This document shows positions 8,518 through 17,069 of a DNA stretch of 47,786 nucleotides, one piece after another. The notes beneath the pieces were generated by a model, which was not told the DNA's origin, ran no database searches, and saw nothing but the letters and a program-made list of their open reading frames with translations. Position 1 is the stretch's first letter. Every line of letters starts with the position of its first letter. The DNA lies in contig JAFGFX010000055.1 in NCBI GenBank assembly GCA_016930855.1, positions 1 to 47,786 on the forward strand. Reading direction: 5' to 3'. The DNA is from Sedimentisphaerales bacterium (GTDB lineage Bacteria; Planctomycetota; Phycisphaerae; Sedimentisphaerales; SM23-30). A program made the translations under genes and the position numbers.

Positions 8518-9882
8518 TTACAGTTGCCAGCCCTTGCGGTATTGGCGGCGGATGTACTGGTTGGCCTCCGGCAGGTTGGTGACGTTCATGTTCGGACCGT
8601 CGTATTCCAGCAGCAGGCCCTTTTCGTAGAGCACCTTCTCCATGCGCAGGGCGATGTTGCCCAGCAGGACGGACTCCGTCAGGGGGCCGGCCCAGTCGAA
8701 ATTCGAGCCGGCCGGCGGGCCGCCCTTGCAGGCGATCAACCATTCGGCGTGGTGGCCGGGCGAGCGGTCAAGCGTTCGGGGGGGCTTGGGGGTTTCTTGA
8801 AGTTTCGTTTCGGGGATGACCCGGTGTCCGAGCATCTTTCCCTTGTCGCCGATGAACAGGTTGTCGTCGGCGTCGCCCAACCGCCGGTTCGGTTCCAGCT
8901 CCGGCGGCCGCGGGGGCATCAGGCCGCCGTCGTACCAGCTCAGCGCCACCGACGGGGTGTCCTGGCGGGCCGGAAACTCATAGCGCACCACCGAGGCCAG
9001 CGGCGCCGTTTCATCATTAACACCGCTGGAGCAGGCCTCCACGCGGGCAGGGTACCCCAGTTTCAGCGCCCTAAAGACCGGGTCGAGCTGGTGACAGCCG
9101 ATGTCCCCCAACACGCCGGTGCCAAAATCCCACCAGCCCCGCCAGGAAAACGGCAGGTAGCAGGGATGATAGGGCCGCTCGGGCGCCGGGCCCAGCCACA
9201 GATCCCAGTCGAGGGTGTCCGGCACCGGTGGGGTATCCTTCGGCCGGTCGATCCCCCGCGGGCTGATGTAGCGGTTGGACCAGGAATGGACCTGGCTCAC
9301 CTTGCCGATGGCGCCGGACCAGATGTATTCGCACACCAGCCGGGTGGCCTCGGACGCCTGGCCCTGGTTGCCCAGCTGGGTGGCGACGCGGGCCCGGCGG
9401 GCGGCCAGCGTGATCTGGCGGGCCTCCCAGATATCGTGGGTCAGCGGTTTTTCGCAGTAGACGTGCTTGCCGTGTTGGATGGCGGCCATGGTGGCCACGG
9501 CATGGCAGTGATCCGGCGTGGCGACGATCACGGCATCGATCGTCTTTTCCTCTTTGTCCAGCATGGCGCGGAAGTCGCGGTATTTTGTGGCCTTGGGGTA
9601 TTTCTCGAAGGTGGCGGCGGCATGCCGCCAGTCGACGTCGCAGAGGGCCACGATATTTTGGCTTTCAACTTCGGCCAAGTCGCCCGCGCCGCGGCCGCCC
9701 ACGCCGATCCCGGCGATGTTCAGTTTCTCGCTGGGCGGCGTGTTGCCCGGCCCGCCCAAGACGTGTCGGGGGACGATGGTAAAGGCCGCCGCGGCCGCCG
9801 TGGCCGCTGTCGTACCGGCCAGAAAGGCCCGCCGCGTGGGTTTCTCTTGGCGAGAGGCAGAGGATTCGGGACGAGTTTGCAT
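8518..9882 (-). CDS. Tat-exported Gfo/Idh/MocA-family oxidoreductase (tandem copy 2)
   Basis: 454 residues from the ATG at 9882, which has AAAGGGG about 8 bases upstream. An in-frame start 60 bases earlier exists but would push the Tat motif far from the N-terminus. TRRAFLAGT (residues 16-24) is the twin-arginine motif, followed by an unusually alanine-rich hydrophobic core and IVPRHVLGGPGNTPPSEK, shared with its neighbours. The Rossmann loop is GIGVGGRGAGD and the active-site motif YCEKPLTH has its lysine at residue 145. Copy 1 lies 113 bases downstream and copy 3 lies 203 bases upstream, all on one strand. Divergence in the C-terminal half suggests separate substrates or steps. Confidence 0.88.
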   Translation of the reverse strand: MQTRPESSASRQEKPTRRAFLAGTTAATAAAAAFTIVPRHVLGGPGNTPPSEKLNIAGIGVGGRGAGDLAEVESQNIVALCDVDWRHAAATFEKYPKATKYRDFRAMLDKEEKTIDAVIVATPDHCHAVATMAAIQHGKHVYCEKPLTHDIWEARQITLAARRARVATQLGNQGQASEATRLVCEYIWSGAIGKVSQVHSWSNRYISPRGIDRPKDTPPVPDTLDWDLWLGPAPERPYHPCYLPFSWRGWWDFGTGVLGDIGCHQLDPVFRALKLGYPARVEACSSGVNDETAPLASVVRYEFPARQDTPSVALSWYDGGLMPPRPPELEPNRRLGDADDNLFIGDKGKMLGHRVIPETKLQETPKPPRTLDRSPGHHAEWLIACKGGPPAGSNFDWAGPLTESVLLGNIALRMEKVLYEKGLLLEYDGPNMNVTNLPEANQYIRRQYRKGWQL

Positions 9883-10085
9883 GGCAGTACCCCTTTCGCA
9901 TTCGTTGACCCGTCGTTTCGGCGTCTTTAAGATGCCTGACAACGTGAGGGCAATTGGCCAATACGGACCATTGGCCGTTTGGGCTGCTCATCGTGTCGAG
10001 ATCCGCAGGTCCCTTACGCGATTCAGGATCAGCGCGCTAAGGCCACGTTTGCCGGATTGCTCATTGGGCCGGGATCCGCACGTTG

Positions 10086-11414
10086 CTACACCCTGAAACC
10101 GTCGCGGTATTTCTTGTTGATCAGGATGTCGGCCTCCGGTTCGTTGACGGCCTTCATGTGGGCGGCGTCCCAGCGGATCCTCCGCTGGAGGCGGACGGCC
10201 AGGTTGCCCACCAGCAGGGCCTCGGTGAACGGGGCGGAATACTCGAAGCCGGCCTTGGCCATCTTCGGGTCGTTGGCCTTGCAGGCATCGATCCATTCGG
10301 CGTGGTGGCCGACCGAGCGTTCCAGCATCTGCTGGGGTTTCGGCGTGGCCTTGCGCAGGGATTCCGGCTTGATCACGGGCGTGCCGGCGTGGCTACCGCA
10401 GAGGATGCCGCCCTTGGACCCGACGAAGTAGATCCCGTTGTCGCGGAACTTGAGGCCTTCCATCTCCGGCGGCTCCTTGGGCAGCTTGCCGCCGTCGTAC
10501 CAGGTCATCTTGACCGGCGGCAGATTGCCCCGGGCGGGGAAGTAATAGTGGATGATCGACCATTCCGGGAAGGTCTCGTTGTTGACCTTGCTGGTTTCCG
10601 CCGCCACCGCCTCCGGGGCGCCCAGGTCCAGGCAGAAGAACGCCGGATCGGCGTTGTGCACCGCCATGTCGCCCATCGCCCCGCAGCCGTAGTCCAGCCA
10701 GCCGCGCCATTTGAACGGCACGTACGCCGAGTTGTAGGGCCGGTAGGGGGCCGGTCCCAGCCACAGATCCCAATCCAGGTTGTCCGGCACGGCGGGCGTA
10801 TCGCTGGGTCGATCCACGCCCTGGGGCCACCATCCCTTGGCCCGGTCCGACCAGACGTGCACCTCACGGACCTCGCCGATGGCGCCGCTCTTGATGTATT
10901 CATAGGTCAGCCGCAGTCCCTCGCCGGCGTGGCCCTGGTTGCCCATCTGGGTGACCACCTGGTTGCGGCGGGCCGCGGCGAGCATCTGGCGGCACTCGTA
11001 GATGGTGTGGGCCATCGGCTTTTCCACGTAGACGTGTTTGCCCAGTTCCATCGCCATGATCGCCGCCGGGGCGTGGATATGGTCGGGTGTGGCGACCACC
11101 ACCGCGTCGACGCCGCGTTCCCGTTCCAGCATCCGGCGGAAGTCGCTGTACACCTTGGCCTGGGGAAACGCCTTGAAGGTGTCGCCCGCCCGCCCGTGAT
11201 CCACGTCGCAGAGGGCCACGATGTTTTGGCTCTTGACGTTGTTGATGTCGCCGGCGGCCTGCCCGCCGGCGCCCACGGCGGCGATATTCAGCTTGTCGCT
11301 GGGCGGCGTGTTGCCCGGCCCGCCGAGCACGTGCCGCGGCACGATGGTGAAGACCGCCGCCGAGGCGGCCGCGCCCCGCATGAAATCACGTCGGGAAATC
11401 TTGCCTTGTTTCAT
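10086..11414 (-). CDS. Tat-exported Gfo/Idh/MocA-family oxidoreductase (tandem copy 3)
   Basis: 442 residues. SRRDFMRGA at residues 7-15 is the Tat motif and VFTIVPRHVLGGPG ends the leader. The NAD(P) loop is AVGAGGQAAGD and the active site YVEKPMAH has its lysine at residue 132. It lacks the WSNRYISP or MQGLLNTYW segment found at the matching place in copies 2 and 1 and has a shorter KGWWPQGVDRP. AAAGGAG lies about 7 bases before the ATG. This is the first gene of the minus-strand sugar region, so any promoter for the tandem set should be in the gap at 11415-12031. Confidence 0.88.
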   Translation of the reverse strand: MKQGKISRRDFMRGAAASAAVFTIVPRHVLGGPGNTPPSDKLNIAAVGAGGQAAGDINNVKSQNIVALCDVDHGRAGDTFKAFPQAKVYSDFRRMLERERGVDAVVVATPDHIHAPAAIMAMELGKHVYVEKPMAHTIYECRQMLAAARRNQVVTQMGNQGHAGEGLRLTYEYIKSGAIGEVREVHVWSDRAKGWWPQGVDRPSDTPAVPDNLDWDLWLGPAPYRPYNSAYVPFKWRGWLDYGCGAMGDMAVHNADPAFFCLDLGAPEAVAAETSKVNNETFPEWSIIHYYFPARGNLPPVKMTWYDGGKLPKEPPEMEGLKFRDNGIYFVGSKGGILCGSHAGTPVIKPESLRKATPKPQQMLERSVGHHAEWIDACKANDPKMAKAGFEYSAPFTEALLVGNLAVRLQRRIRWDAAHMKAVNEPEADILINKKYRDGFRV

Positions 11415-12031
11415 GGGATTCTCCTTTTTTGTCCCGGTCGCAGCGGCGCCGTCGATCCCGGCTCCCGAGGGTTATGTTGTACCGCTGCCGGATTTACGTG
11501 GTGAATCCCATTGTAAAGGCCGCCCCAGGTCTAATCAACGCCAAAAGCCCGCCTCAAATCATCCCGAAATCCTGTCTCGAATCAGCCCAAAATGCCCGAT
11601 CAAATCAAGGCCCAAACGCCGGCAGAGATCAGCCGCCGCCAGGCGAATGTGTCCCGACAGGCCGCCCGGCGGGCAAACGGCAAAAACGGACCAGATAAAA
11701 CATAAGTACTTATTTGATAGAATATTACAATCCATATCGCCGATAGAGCCATCTGGCCCCTTTGCCCCGGACATTTTGGGGCAAAATACCTCAAACCGCC
11801 CTGAGCAAACAGCCGAATCAGATAGGGCGAACTGCGGATATGCCGAAGGAACCTTATCGGATCCTGCTGGCGGCCAGAATGGGCAATATGTTCCTAAGTC
11901 TCGCTGGCATATTGACATATTGATCTGGTGATTTTGGCCGCCGCCGGTTATGATGAGGTTTCCCGGCGTTAAAATGACAAAAAAAAGTGTAACAATCGCG
12001 GTCTCGATGGACCTTACAGGTGTAAAACGGG
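11415..12031. other. Divergent intergenic region with palindromes (candidate regulatory region)
   Basis: A 617-base gap between the minus-strand oxidoreductase and the plus-strand sigma factor, with lower GC than its neighbours. No convincing gene is present. Visible structure: a perfect 12-base palindrome ATAAGTACTTAT at 11702-11713; an 8-bp hairpin TTTGCCCC/GGGGCAAA at 11761-11768/11778-11785 with a 9-base loop; and TTACAGGTGTAA at 12014-12025 just before the sigma-factor ATG, whose GTGTAA is repeated at 11987-11992. These could be operators for either gene. I could not place a convincing -35/-10 pair. Confidence 0.4.
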
Positions 12032-13957
12032 ATGTCGCTCGGTAAGCCACAAGAGTACGTAGAACTGGTAACGAAGGCCCAGGGTGGCGATATCGACAGT
12101 CTGGACCAGTTGGTTTTGCTGGTGCGAAATCCGCTGAAGTCCTATGTGTTTCGGCTGACGTTGCATGAGGACCTGACCCAGGACATAGTGCAGGAGACGT
12201 TGTTGGAGATGTTCAAGGTGCTGGGAAAATTGAACCGGGCGGACCGCCTTTGGCCCTGGTTGTGCAAGATAGCGCTGAACAAGGTCCATCGCCATTATCG
12301 CACGGAAAACCGCCGTAAAACGATACTGAAAGAGCGGATAGAGTATATCCCCATGTCCAGCCAGCAGGAGAAGGGACTCTCCGAATTGGTCGGCCAGGAG
12401 CTTCGGCAGGTGGTCCTGGAGGCGATGAGTCGGTTGAAATTGCGGCAGCGGGAGGTGCTGGCCCTGCGCTGCTACGAGAACCTGGAATATGCCGATATCG
12501 CCGAAGTCATGAAATGCACGGAGTTTAACGCCCGGGTGATGTTTTTCCGGGCCAAGAAGGCCCTCCAGAGACAGCTTTCGCGGAACGGATTCGGCAAGGG
12601 GGCCCTGCTGGGGGCCCTGGTGATCTTTGGCAAGCTGACCGCCCCGAGTCAGGCGTCCGCCCTGAAGCTCTCGGTGGCATCGGCCAGCCTGAAGGTCGGC
12701 GCCGCGGCCAGCGCCGTGGGCTTCGCCGGCTCCGCCGGTGGACTGACCACGATCGCGGCCACGGGGATCCTGACCCTGGGGACGGCCTTGATACTGCCGG
12801 CCCTGCCGGAATCCTGGCCCTTTGGACCGGACGCGGCGGCACCGACCACCCACGCCCAGGCGGATGCCGCCGCGTCCGCCTACGAACAGTACTGGTACTA
12901 TTATCCCCAGTCGGTTCCCGGCCCGGTGATGTTGCGCTATTTGACCACGACCTCCGCCTCGGATAAGGATAAACCGTTCTGTCAGTGGATGCAGAACGAC
13001 TACGGCAATTATTACTACGATCGGCCGAACCGGAGATTGCTGATTCGCAATTATCGCGTCTGGCGGCTCGACGGCCGGGTCTGGCGCCTGCCGACGGATT
13101 CACCGGAACTATGGAGCTTCCTGGACCAGGTGGAAGGGAGCCAAGAATCCTTGGCGCCGATTTCCTACGATGCCTCGGGCAGCGGCTTACTGGTCGCCCT
13201 GACCCGCGAGAAAGGGGCCGAGCCCGCCTACGAGCGGCTGCATCTGCCGCCCAATTTATTGGACGAGTTGTGGTTTCGGTACAACTGGCCCACGCCGGTC
13301 CGGGTCGAGGACCAGCGAAGCCTGCTGCATCAGCGGGGATGGTGCTGGATCGTGATTTCGGGACAGATTGCCGGTGAACCGGTTTCCGGAGTAGGGAGAA
13401 TGCCCTTTGTCTACGATGCCTACAAGAGCCATCCGCCTTATTTGCAGTTGGCCATCTCCGACCGGTTGCAGATCGTGGACACCCCGGCGGCAGCGGCCAT
13501 CCGGGATGCCGACGGGCAGGTGTTGGCGGCCTGCCCGTCGGAGAGTTTTTGGGCCGGATTCTGCCGGCCCTGGATGGGCCTGCATACCCTGGATCTGATC
13601 CGCCGGGATGCCGCCGCCCAGCGGATTGCCTTCCAAACCGTCATCCGGAACGGAGACGATGCCGGCCGGGTGAGTCTCCATCCGCCGCAGGGCCAAATCG
13701 ACTATGAGATCGACATGACGAACGACTGGATCAATTCGATCACCTTCGAATTTGAGCGGGACGGTGGGGTGCGCCGGGGGGAACTGCATTTTGAATATCT
13801 GGGAGAGACAGATCCGGTCGGCGCCGGATATACCGAACCACAGATTCGCATTCCGGATGCGGATTCCCTCTGGGAGCGACCCGGTCTGATGTGGTTGGTA
13901 TATCTGGCGGAGGGCAATGTCGCCCGGCGGGACGCGAACCCGCCGGCGGGTCGTTGA
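12032..13957 (+). CDS. ECF-type RNA polymerase sigma factor fused to a membrane segment and large C-terminal domain
   Basis: 641 residues, over three times the size of a normal ECF sigma factor. Residues about 20-95 are sigma region 2 (DLTQDIVQETLLEMFKVLGK, then WPWLCKIALNKVHRHYR) and about 120-185 are region 4 (MSRLKLRQREVLALRCYENL, ADIAEVM, ARVMFFRAKKALQR). Then comes a glycine/alanine-rich hydrophobic stretch at about 222-258 (AAASAVGFAGSAGGLTTIAA...LILPALP) that could cross the membrane once. The remaining 370 residues, rich in Y, W and D, match no family I recognise and would lie outside the cytoplasm. No separate anti-sigma gene is adjacent, so the C-terminal part may hold the sigma domain inactive at the membrane; that is inference. 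Confidence 0.82.
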   Translation: MSLGKPQEYVELVTKAQGGDIDSLDQLVLLVRNPLKSYVFRLTLHEDLTQDIVQETLLEMFKVLGKLNRADRLWPWLCKIALNKVHRHYRTENRRKTILKERIEYIPMSSQQEKGLSELVGQELRQVVLEAMSRLKLRQREVLALRCYENLEYADIAEVMKCTEFNARVMFFRAKKALQRQLSRNGFGKGALLGALVIFGKLTAPSQASALKLSVASASLKVGAAASAVGFAGSAGGLTTIAATGILTLGTALILPALPESWPFGPDAAAPTTHAQADAAASAYEQYWYYYPQSVPGPVMLRYLTTTSASDKDKPFCQWMQNDYGNYYYDRPNRRLLIRNYRVWRLDGRVWRLPTDSPELWSFLDQVEGSQESLAPISYDASGSGLLVALTREKGAEPAYERLHLPPNLLDELWFRYNWPTPVRVEDQRSLLHQRGWCWIVISGQIAGEPVSGVGRMPFVYDAYKSHPPYLQLAISDRLQIVDTPAAAAIRDADGQVLAACPSESFWAGFCRPWMGLHTLDLIRRDAAAQRIAFQTVIRNGDDAGRVSLHPPQGQIDYEIDMTNDWINSITFEFERDGGVRRGELHFEYLGETDPVGAGYTEPQIRIPDADSLWERPGLMWLVYLAEGNVARRDANPPAGR

Positions 13958-14074
13958 TCGAACCATTCCGGTCATACCAATGGCGGCCGATGCGCCGCCG
14001 GCCGGGGAAAGACAAGCGACGGCGGCCGACAGGTTGCCGGGGGATAACAGCCGAAGGCAGAAAGGCTCGGCGTA

Positions 14075-15676
14075 TTGAATCGGGTAGGGAGAAAAGCATT
14101 TTTTGGGATCGCGGTCTGGTGTCTGGCGACACCATTCCTCATCCTCGCCGTGGACAGCAAGGGGGTCGAAGGGATTGAACCGCCGATGCCGATTGCCCAT
14201 TGGCGGTTGAACGAGTCCGACGGATCGGTGGCGGCCGACGCTACCGGTCTGGCGGACGGCGTTTTGGGGGGCAATCCCCGGTGGCAGCCGCACGGCGGAC
14301 GGATCGGGGGCTGCCTGGAGTTCGACGGGACGGGCGATTACGTCGATTGCGGCGTCAACAACCTGTTCCAGATTACTGGTCCGATCACCGTGTGCGCCTG
14401 GGTGCGGGCCTGGGGTTTCAGTGGGGAGGGCCAGACGATTCTCGCCAAGGGCACGACCGCCTGGCAATTGGAGTGTTACAATCCGGCCGATCATGCCTGC
14501 CGCTGGATCTGCAACGGGCTGACCGGCCCCAACGGGGGCATCTTGCAGGCGACCCAATCCCTCGACGATGGCCAATGGCACCATGTCGCCGGCGTGTACG
14601 ACGGGACGCATATGTACCTATACCTGGACGGTCAGCTCGATGCCTCCCAGGAGGCCGCCGGCTCGATCCAGACCAATAGCGCCCCGATCTGGATCGCTTC
14701 CAACTCCCTGGCGACCGATCGGGAATGGTTCGGCAGGATCGACGACGCCCGCATCTATGATTGCGCCCTGATGGCGGACCAGATCAAGCTGCTGGCGCAT
14801 CGGACGATTCACGTGGACGGCGACGGCGGCGATGACGAACAGCATGACGGCAGCAGCCGGTCCGAGGCGTTCCGCACCATTCAAAAGGGCATCGACGTCA
14901 GCGCCGACGGCGATACGGTGCTGGTCTGGCCGGGGATCTACAGCACGATCGGCGAGGAAGTGATCATGTTCCACGGCAAGGCCATCACGGTCCGCAGCGC
15001 CGAGGACCCGGCCATCCTGGAGGCGTGGAACAATTATGTCGCCGTATTTCACTCGGCGGAGACCCGCCAGAGCGTCCTGGAGAACTTCGTCATCACCAAC
15101 GCCATCGGGGGGATATTTTGTCTGGACGCCTCGCCGACCCTGCGCCACCTGACCGTGGTGAACAACGGCATCGGCCTGGAGGCCTGGGGTCCGTCGGTCC
15201 CCTTGGTTCGCAGCAGCATCTTCTGGAAGAACGTGTATGGGGACGTCTTCAATTTCTCCAGCCTGTGCGACGTGCAATACAGTTGCCTGGAGCGGGGACA
15301 CGAAGGCCAGGGCAATCATTCCCTGGCGCCGGGTTTCGTCAACGACAGCAGCCCGAATCCCTATGCCCGCGATTATCACCTGCGTTCCCAGCGCGGCCGC
15401 TTTTTGCCCGAGGCGATGGGCGAGGATCAGGGCATTTGGATCCTCGACGACGTCTCGAGCGCCTGCCTGGACCAGGGCGATCCGGAGGTCCGCCCCGAGC
15501 GCGAACCGTCGCCGAACGGCGGCCGGGTGAATATGGGGGCCTACGGCAACACCCCCTATGCCAGTCGCAGCGACTGGACGCTGCCGGGCGACATCAACCA
15601 GGACGGCATCGTCAATCTGCCGGATTACGCTATTATGATCCGGCACTGGCTGGAATCCTTCGGGTGGTATGACTAG
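14075..15676 (+). CDS. Secreted LamG-domain / right-handed beta-helix protein with C-terminal dockerin-like repeat
   Basis: 533 residues from a TTG at 14075 (GAAAGG about 10 bases before). Residues 1-26 form a signal peptide. Residues about 38-250 are a LamG/concanavalin fold (AHWRLNES, LEFDGTGDYVDCG, ITVCAWVR, GQWHHVAGVYDGTHMYLYLDG). Residues about 258-480 read as a right-handed beta-helix (EAFRTIQKGIDVSADGDTVL, then VENFVITN-type rungs). The C-terminus holds one calcium-binding dockerin half-repeat, DINQDGIVNLPD (506-517), then YAIMIRHWLE. Such proteins are usually surface or extracellular glycan-binding proteins. It follows the sigma-factor fusion by 117 bases. The ligand is unknown. Confidence 0.8.
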   Translation: MNRVGRKAFFGIAVWCLATPFLILAVDSKGVEGIEPPMPIAHWRLNESDGSVAADATGLADGVLGGNPRWQPHGGRIGGCLEFDGTGDYVDCGVNNLFQITGPITVCAWVRAWGFSGEGQTILAKGTTAWQLECYNPADHACRWICNGLTGPNGGILQATQSLDDGQWHHVAGVYDGTHMYLYLDGQLDASQEAAGSIQTNSAPIWIASNSLATDREWFGRIDDARIYDCALMADQIKLLAHRTIHVDGDGGDDEQHDGSSRSEAFRTIQKGIDVSADGDTVLVWPGIYSTIGEEVIMFHGKAITVRSAEDPAILEAWNNYVAVFHSAETRQSVLENFVITNAIGGIFCLDASPTLRHLTVVNNGIGLEAWGPSVPLVRSSIFWKNVYGDVFNFSSLCDVQYSCLERGHEGQGNHSLAPGFVNDSSPNPYARDYHLRSQRGRFLPEAMGEDQGIWILDDVSSACLDQGDPEVRPEREPSPNGGRVNMGAYGNTPYASRSDWTLPGDINQDGIVNLPDYAIMIRHWLESFGWYD

Positions 15677-15870
15677 TACCGCCAGTCGTATGGGGACAAG
15701 GGACAAAGGGCGGTTCCCGGTCCTGGTCATTTCCCTTCCTGAGTCCGATCCGAATTCCATTCCCGCAATCGTTCCATTTATATTGTATCGTTATGCGCCG
15801 AATGGTTCGCGAACCGGGGCGGCGATCCGGACGTGCCGCGGTGGGATCATTGATATTCGGGCAGAACGCA

Positions 15871-15954
15871 GAGAAAAATCGTTTGGGCAGACGGGCAAAT
15901 TGGGGCAGCCGGGGGGGGCAATTTGGCCGGCTGGGGTCCCGAACGATTTTTCTC
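15871..15954 (+). ncRNA. Candidate structured RNA or repeat: 17-bp stem enclosing a possible pseudoknot
   Basis: Bases 15871-15887 (GAGAAAAATCGTTTGGG) pair with 15938-15954 (CCCGAACGATTTTTCTC) over 17 positions, the only non-Watson-Crick pair being a U-G wobble. Inside, CAAATTG (15896-15902) matches CAATTTG (15919-15925), and CAGCCGG (15906-15912) matches CCGGCTG (15927-15933). These two 7-bp helices interleave, which is H-type pseudoknot topology, or two alternative folds. It lies in the 391-base gap between the LamG gene and dus, 114 bases before the dus ATG. It could be a dispersed palindromic element, a regulatory leader or a terminator, though there is no T-run after it. Nothing else is evident in the gap. 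Confidence 0.5.
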
Positions 15955-16067
15955 GTCGCCGATCCACTGTCATATATCCAGTTACTTTGTGTTGCACTTG
16001 GAAGTTGAATCCGCTAAATGATTTTCTTGCCGGGCAGGTATCCGCCAGACGCTGGCAGGCGGGAACA

Positions 16068-17069
16068 ATGATACGACTGGGACACATCGAGTTGGCCGAG
16101 CCGGTGATCCAGGCGCCGTTGAGCGGCTATTCGGACTGGGCCATGCGGCGAATCGCCCGGCGGTTTGGGGCGCCGCTAACCTTTTCCGGGTTGATGCTGG
16201 ACCGGTCCGTCCTGCATCCGAGGGCCTGGCGGCAGGGGGTTTATTACCTGGACGCCGACGAAGCGCCGATCGGCGGGCAACTGCTGGGCAACGATCCGGA
16301 GACGATGGCCCGGGCGGCCCGGGTCATGCAGGAGAAGGGCTATGATCTGATCGACATCAATTTCGCCTGCCCGGCGCCCAAGGTGATTGCCCGCCGCCGG
16401 GGCGGATACCTCTTGCAGCAGCCCGCCCTCGCCGGCGAGATCGTCCGCCAGGTCCGCGGCGCCGTCTCGCTGCCGGTCACCCTGAAGCTGCGCAGTTCGT
16501 TCTATCAGGGCGACCAGGAAAAGGAGCACTTCTGGCGGATCTGCGAGCAGGCGGTCGCTGCCGGCGTCGAGGCCCTGATCGTCCACGGCCGCTCGGTGGA
16601 GCAGCGCTACCGCGATCCGGCCGACTGGCGGATCATCCGGCAGGTCAAGCGGCGCTTCGCCGACACGTTGGTGTTCGGCAGCGGTGATTTGCACACCGCC
16701 GAGGATGCCCTCGAACGGCGGCAAGACAGCGGCGCCGACGGCGTGATCATCGCCCGGGGGGCGATCGGCAATCCCTGGATCTTTCCGGAACTGCGGGCCC
16801 TGCTGGCCGGATCAGCCAAGCCGCCACCGCCCGAACCGGCGCAGGTCGGCCGCATCATGGAGGACCATTTCGACCTGGTGCTGCGGCTGCACGAACGGCG
16901 CAAGGTGATCGCCTATTTCCGCAAGTTCTGCGTAGGCTACTGCCGCCGCCACCCCCGCCGCCGGCGGGTGTTGCCGATCCTGCTGGCGGCCCGCACCGAG
17001 GATGAGCTCCGCGAGGCGATCCGGAAATGGTTTTACCAGGATTCCGACACGGCCGCCGACGACACGTGA
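16068..17069 (+). CDS. dus: tRNA-dihydrouridine synthase
   Basis: 333 residues from the ATG at 16068. The open frame runs upstream to 15669, but that part is intergenic and includes the stem element. Dus enzymes use FMN and NADPH to reduce uridines in the tRNA D-loop. The TIM barrel starts with LAEPVIQAPLSGYSDWAMRR. DINFACPAPKVIARRRGGYLL carries the catalytic cysteine, ALIVHGRSVEQRYRDPADW the FMN-site H and R, and GADGVIIARGAIGNPWIF the phosphate site. The family consensus around the cysteine is INxGCP; here it is INFACP. It ends 81 bases before the convergent methyltransferase gene. Which Dus subtype (A, B or C) is not clear. Confidence 0.9.
   Translation: MIRLGHIELAEPVIQAPLSGYSDWAMRRIARRFGAPLTFSGLMLDRSVLHPRAWRQGVYYLDADEAPIGGQLLGNDPETMARAARVMQEKGYDLIDINFACPAPKVIARRRGGYLLQQPALAGEIVRQVRGAVSLPVTLKLRSSFYQGDQEKEHFWRICEQAVAAGVEALIVHGRSVEQRYRDPADWRIIRQVKRRFADTLVFGSGDLHTAEDALERRQDSGADGVIIARGAIGNPWIFPELRALLAGSAKPPPPEPAQVGRIMEDHFDLVLRLHERRKVIAYFRKFCVGYCRRHPRRRRVLPILLAARTEDELREAIRKWFYQDSDTAADDT

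Noticed and set aside
8524-9930. Long open frame on the plus strand antisense to an oxidoreductase gene
   Set aside because: High GC codons leave the opposite strand open; composition is that of a mirror frame with no ribosome binding site or family motif. The same applies to 492-1370, 1578-2684, 10083-11504 and 22126-23568 (plus) and 19906-21591 (minus).
11848-11875. GGAACC similar to an ECF-type -35 box upstream of the sigma fusion
   Set aside because: No matching -10 element at the usual spacing, and a six-base match is common by chance.
11559-12050. Minus-strand open frame of 163 residues before the sigma fusion
   Set aside because: It overlaps the sigma start and has no recognised domain or good start; cysteine and proline content looks random.
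15669-16067. Upstream extension of the dus frame
   Set aside because: It overlaps the LamG stop and crosses the stem element; the enzyme's conserved start is at 16068.
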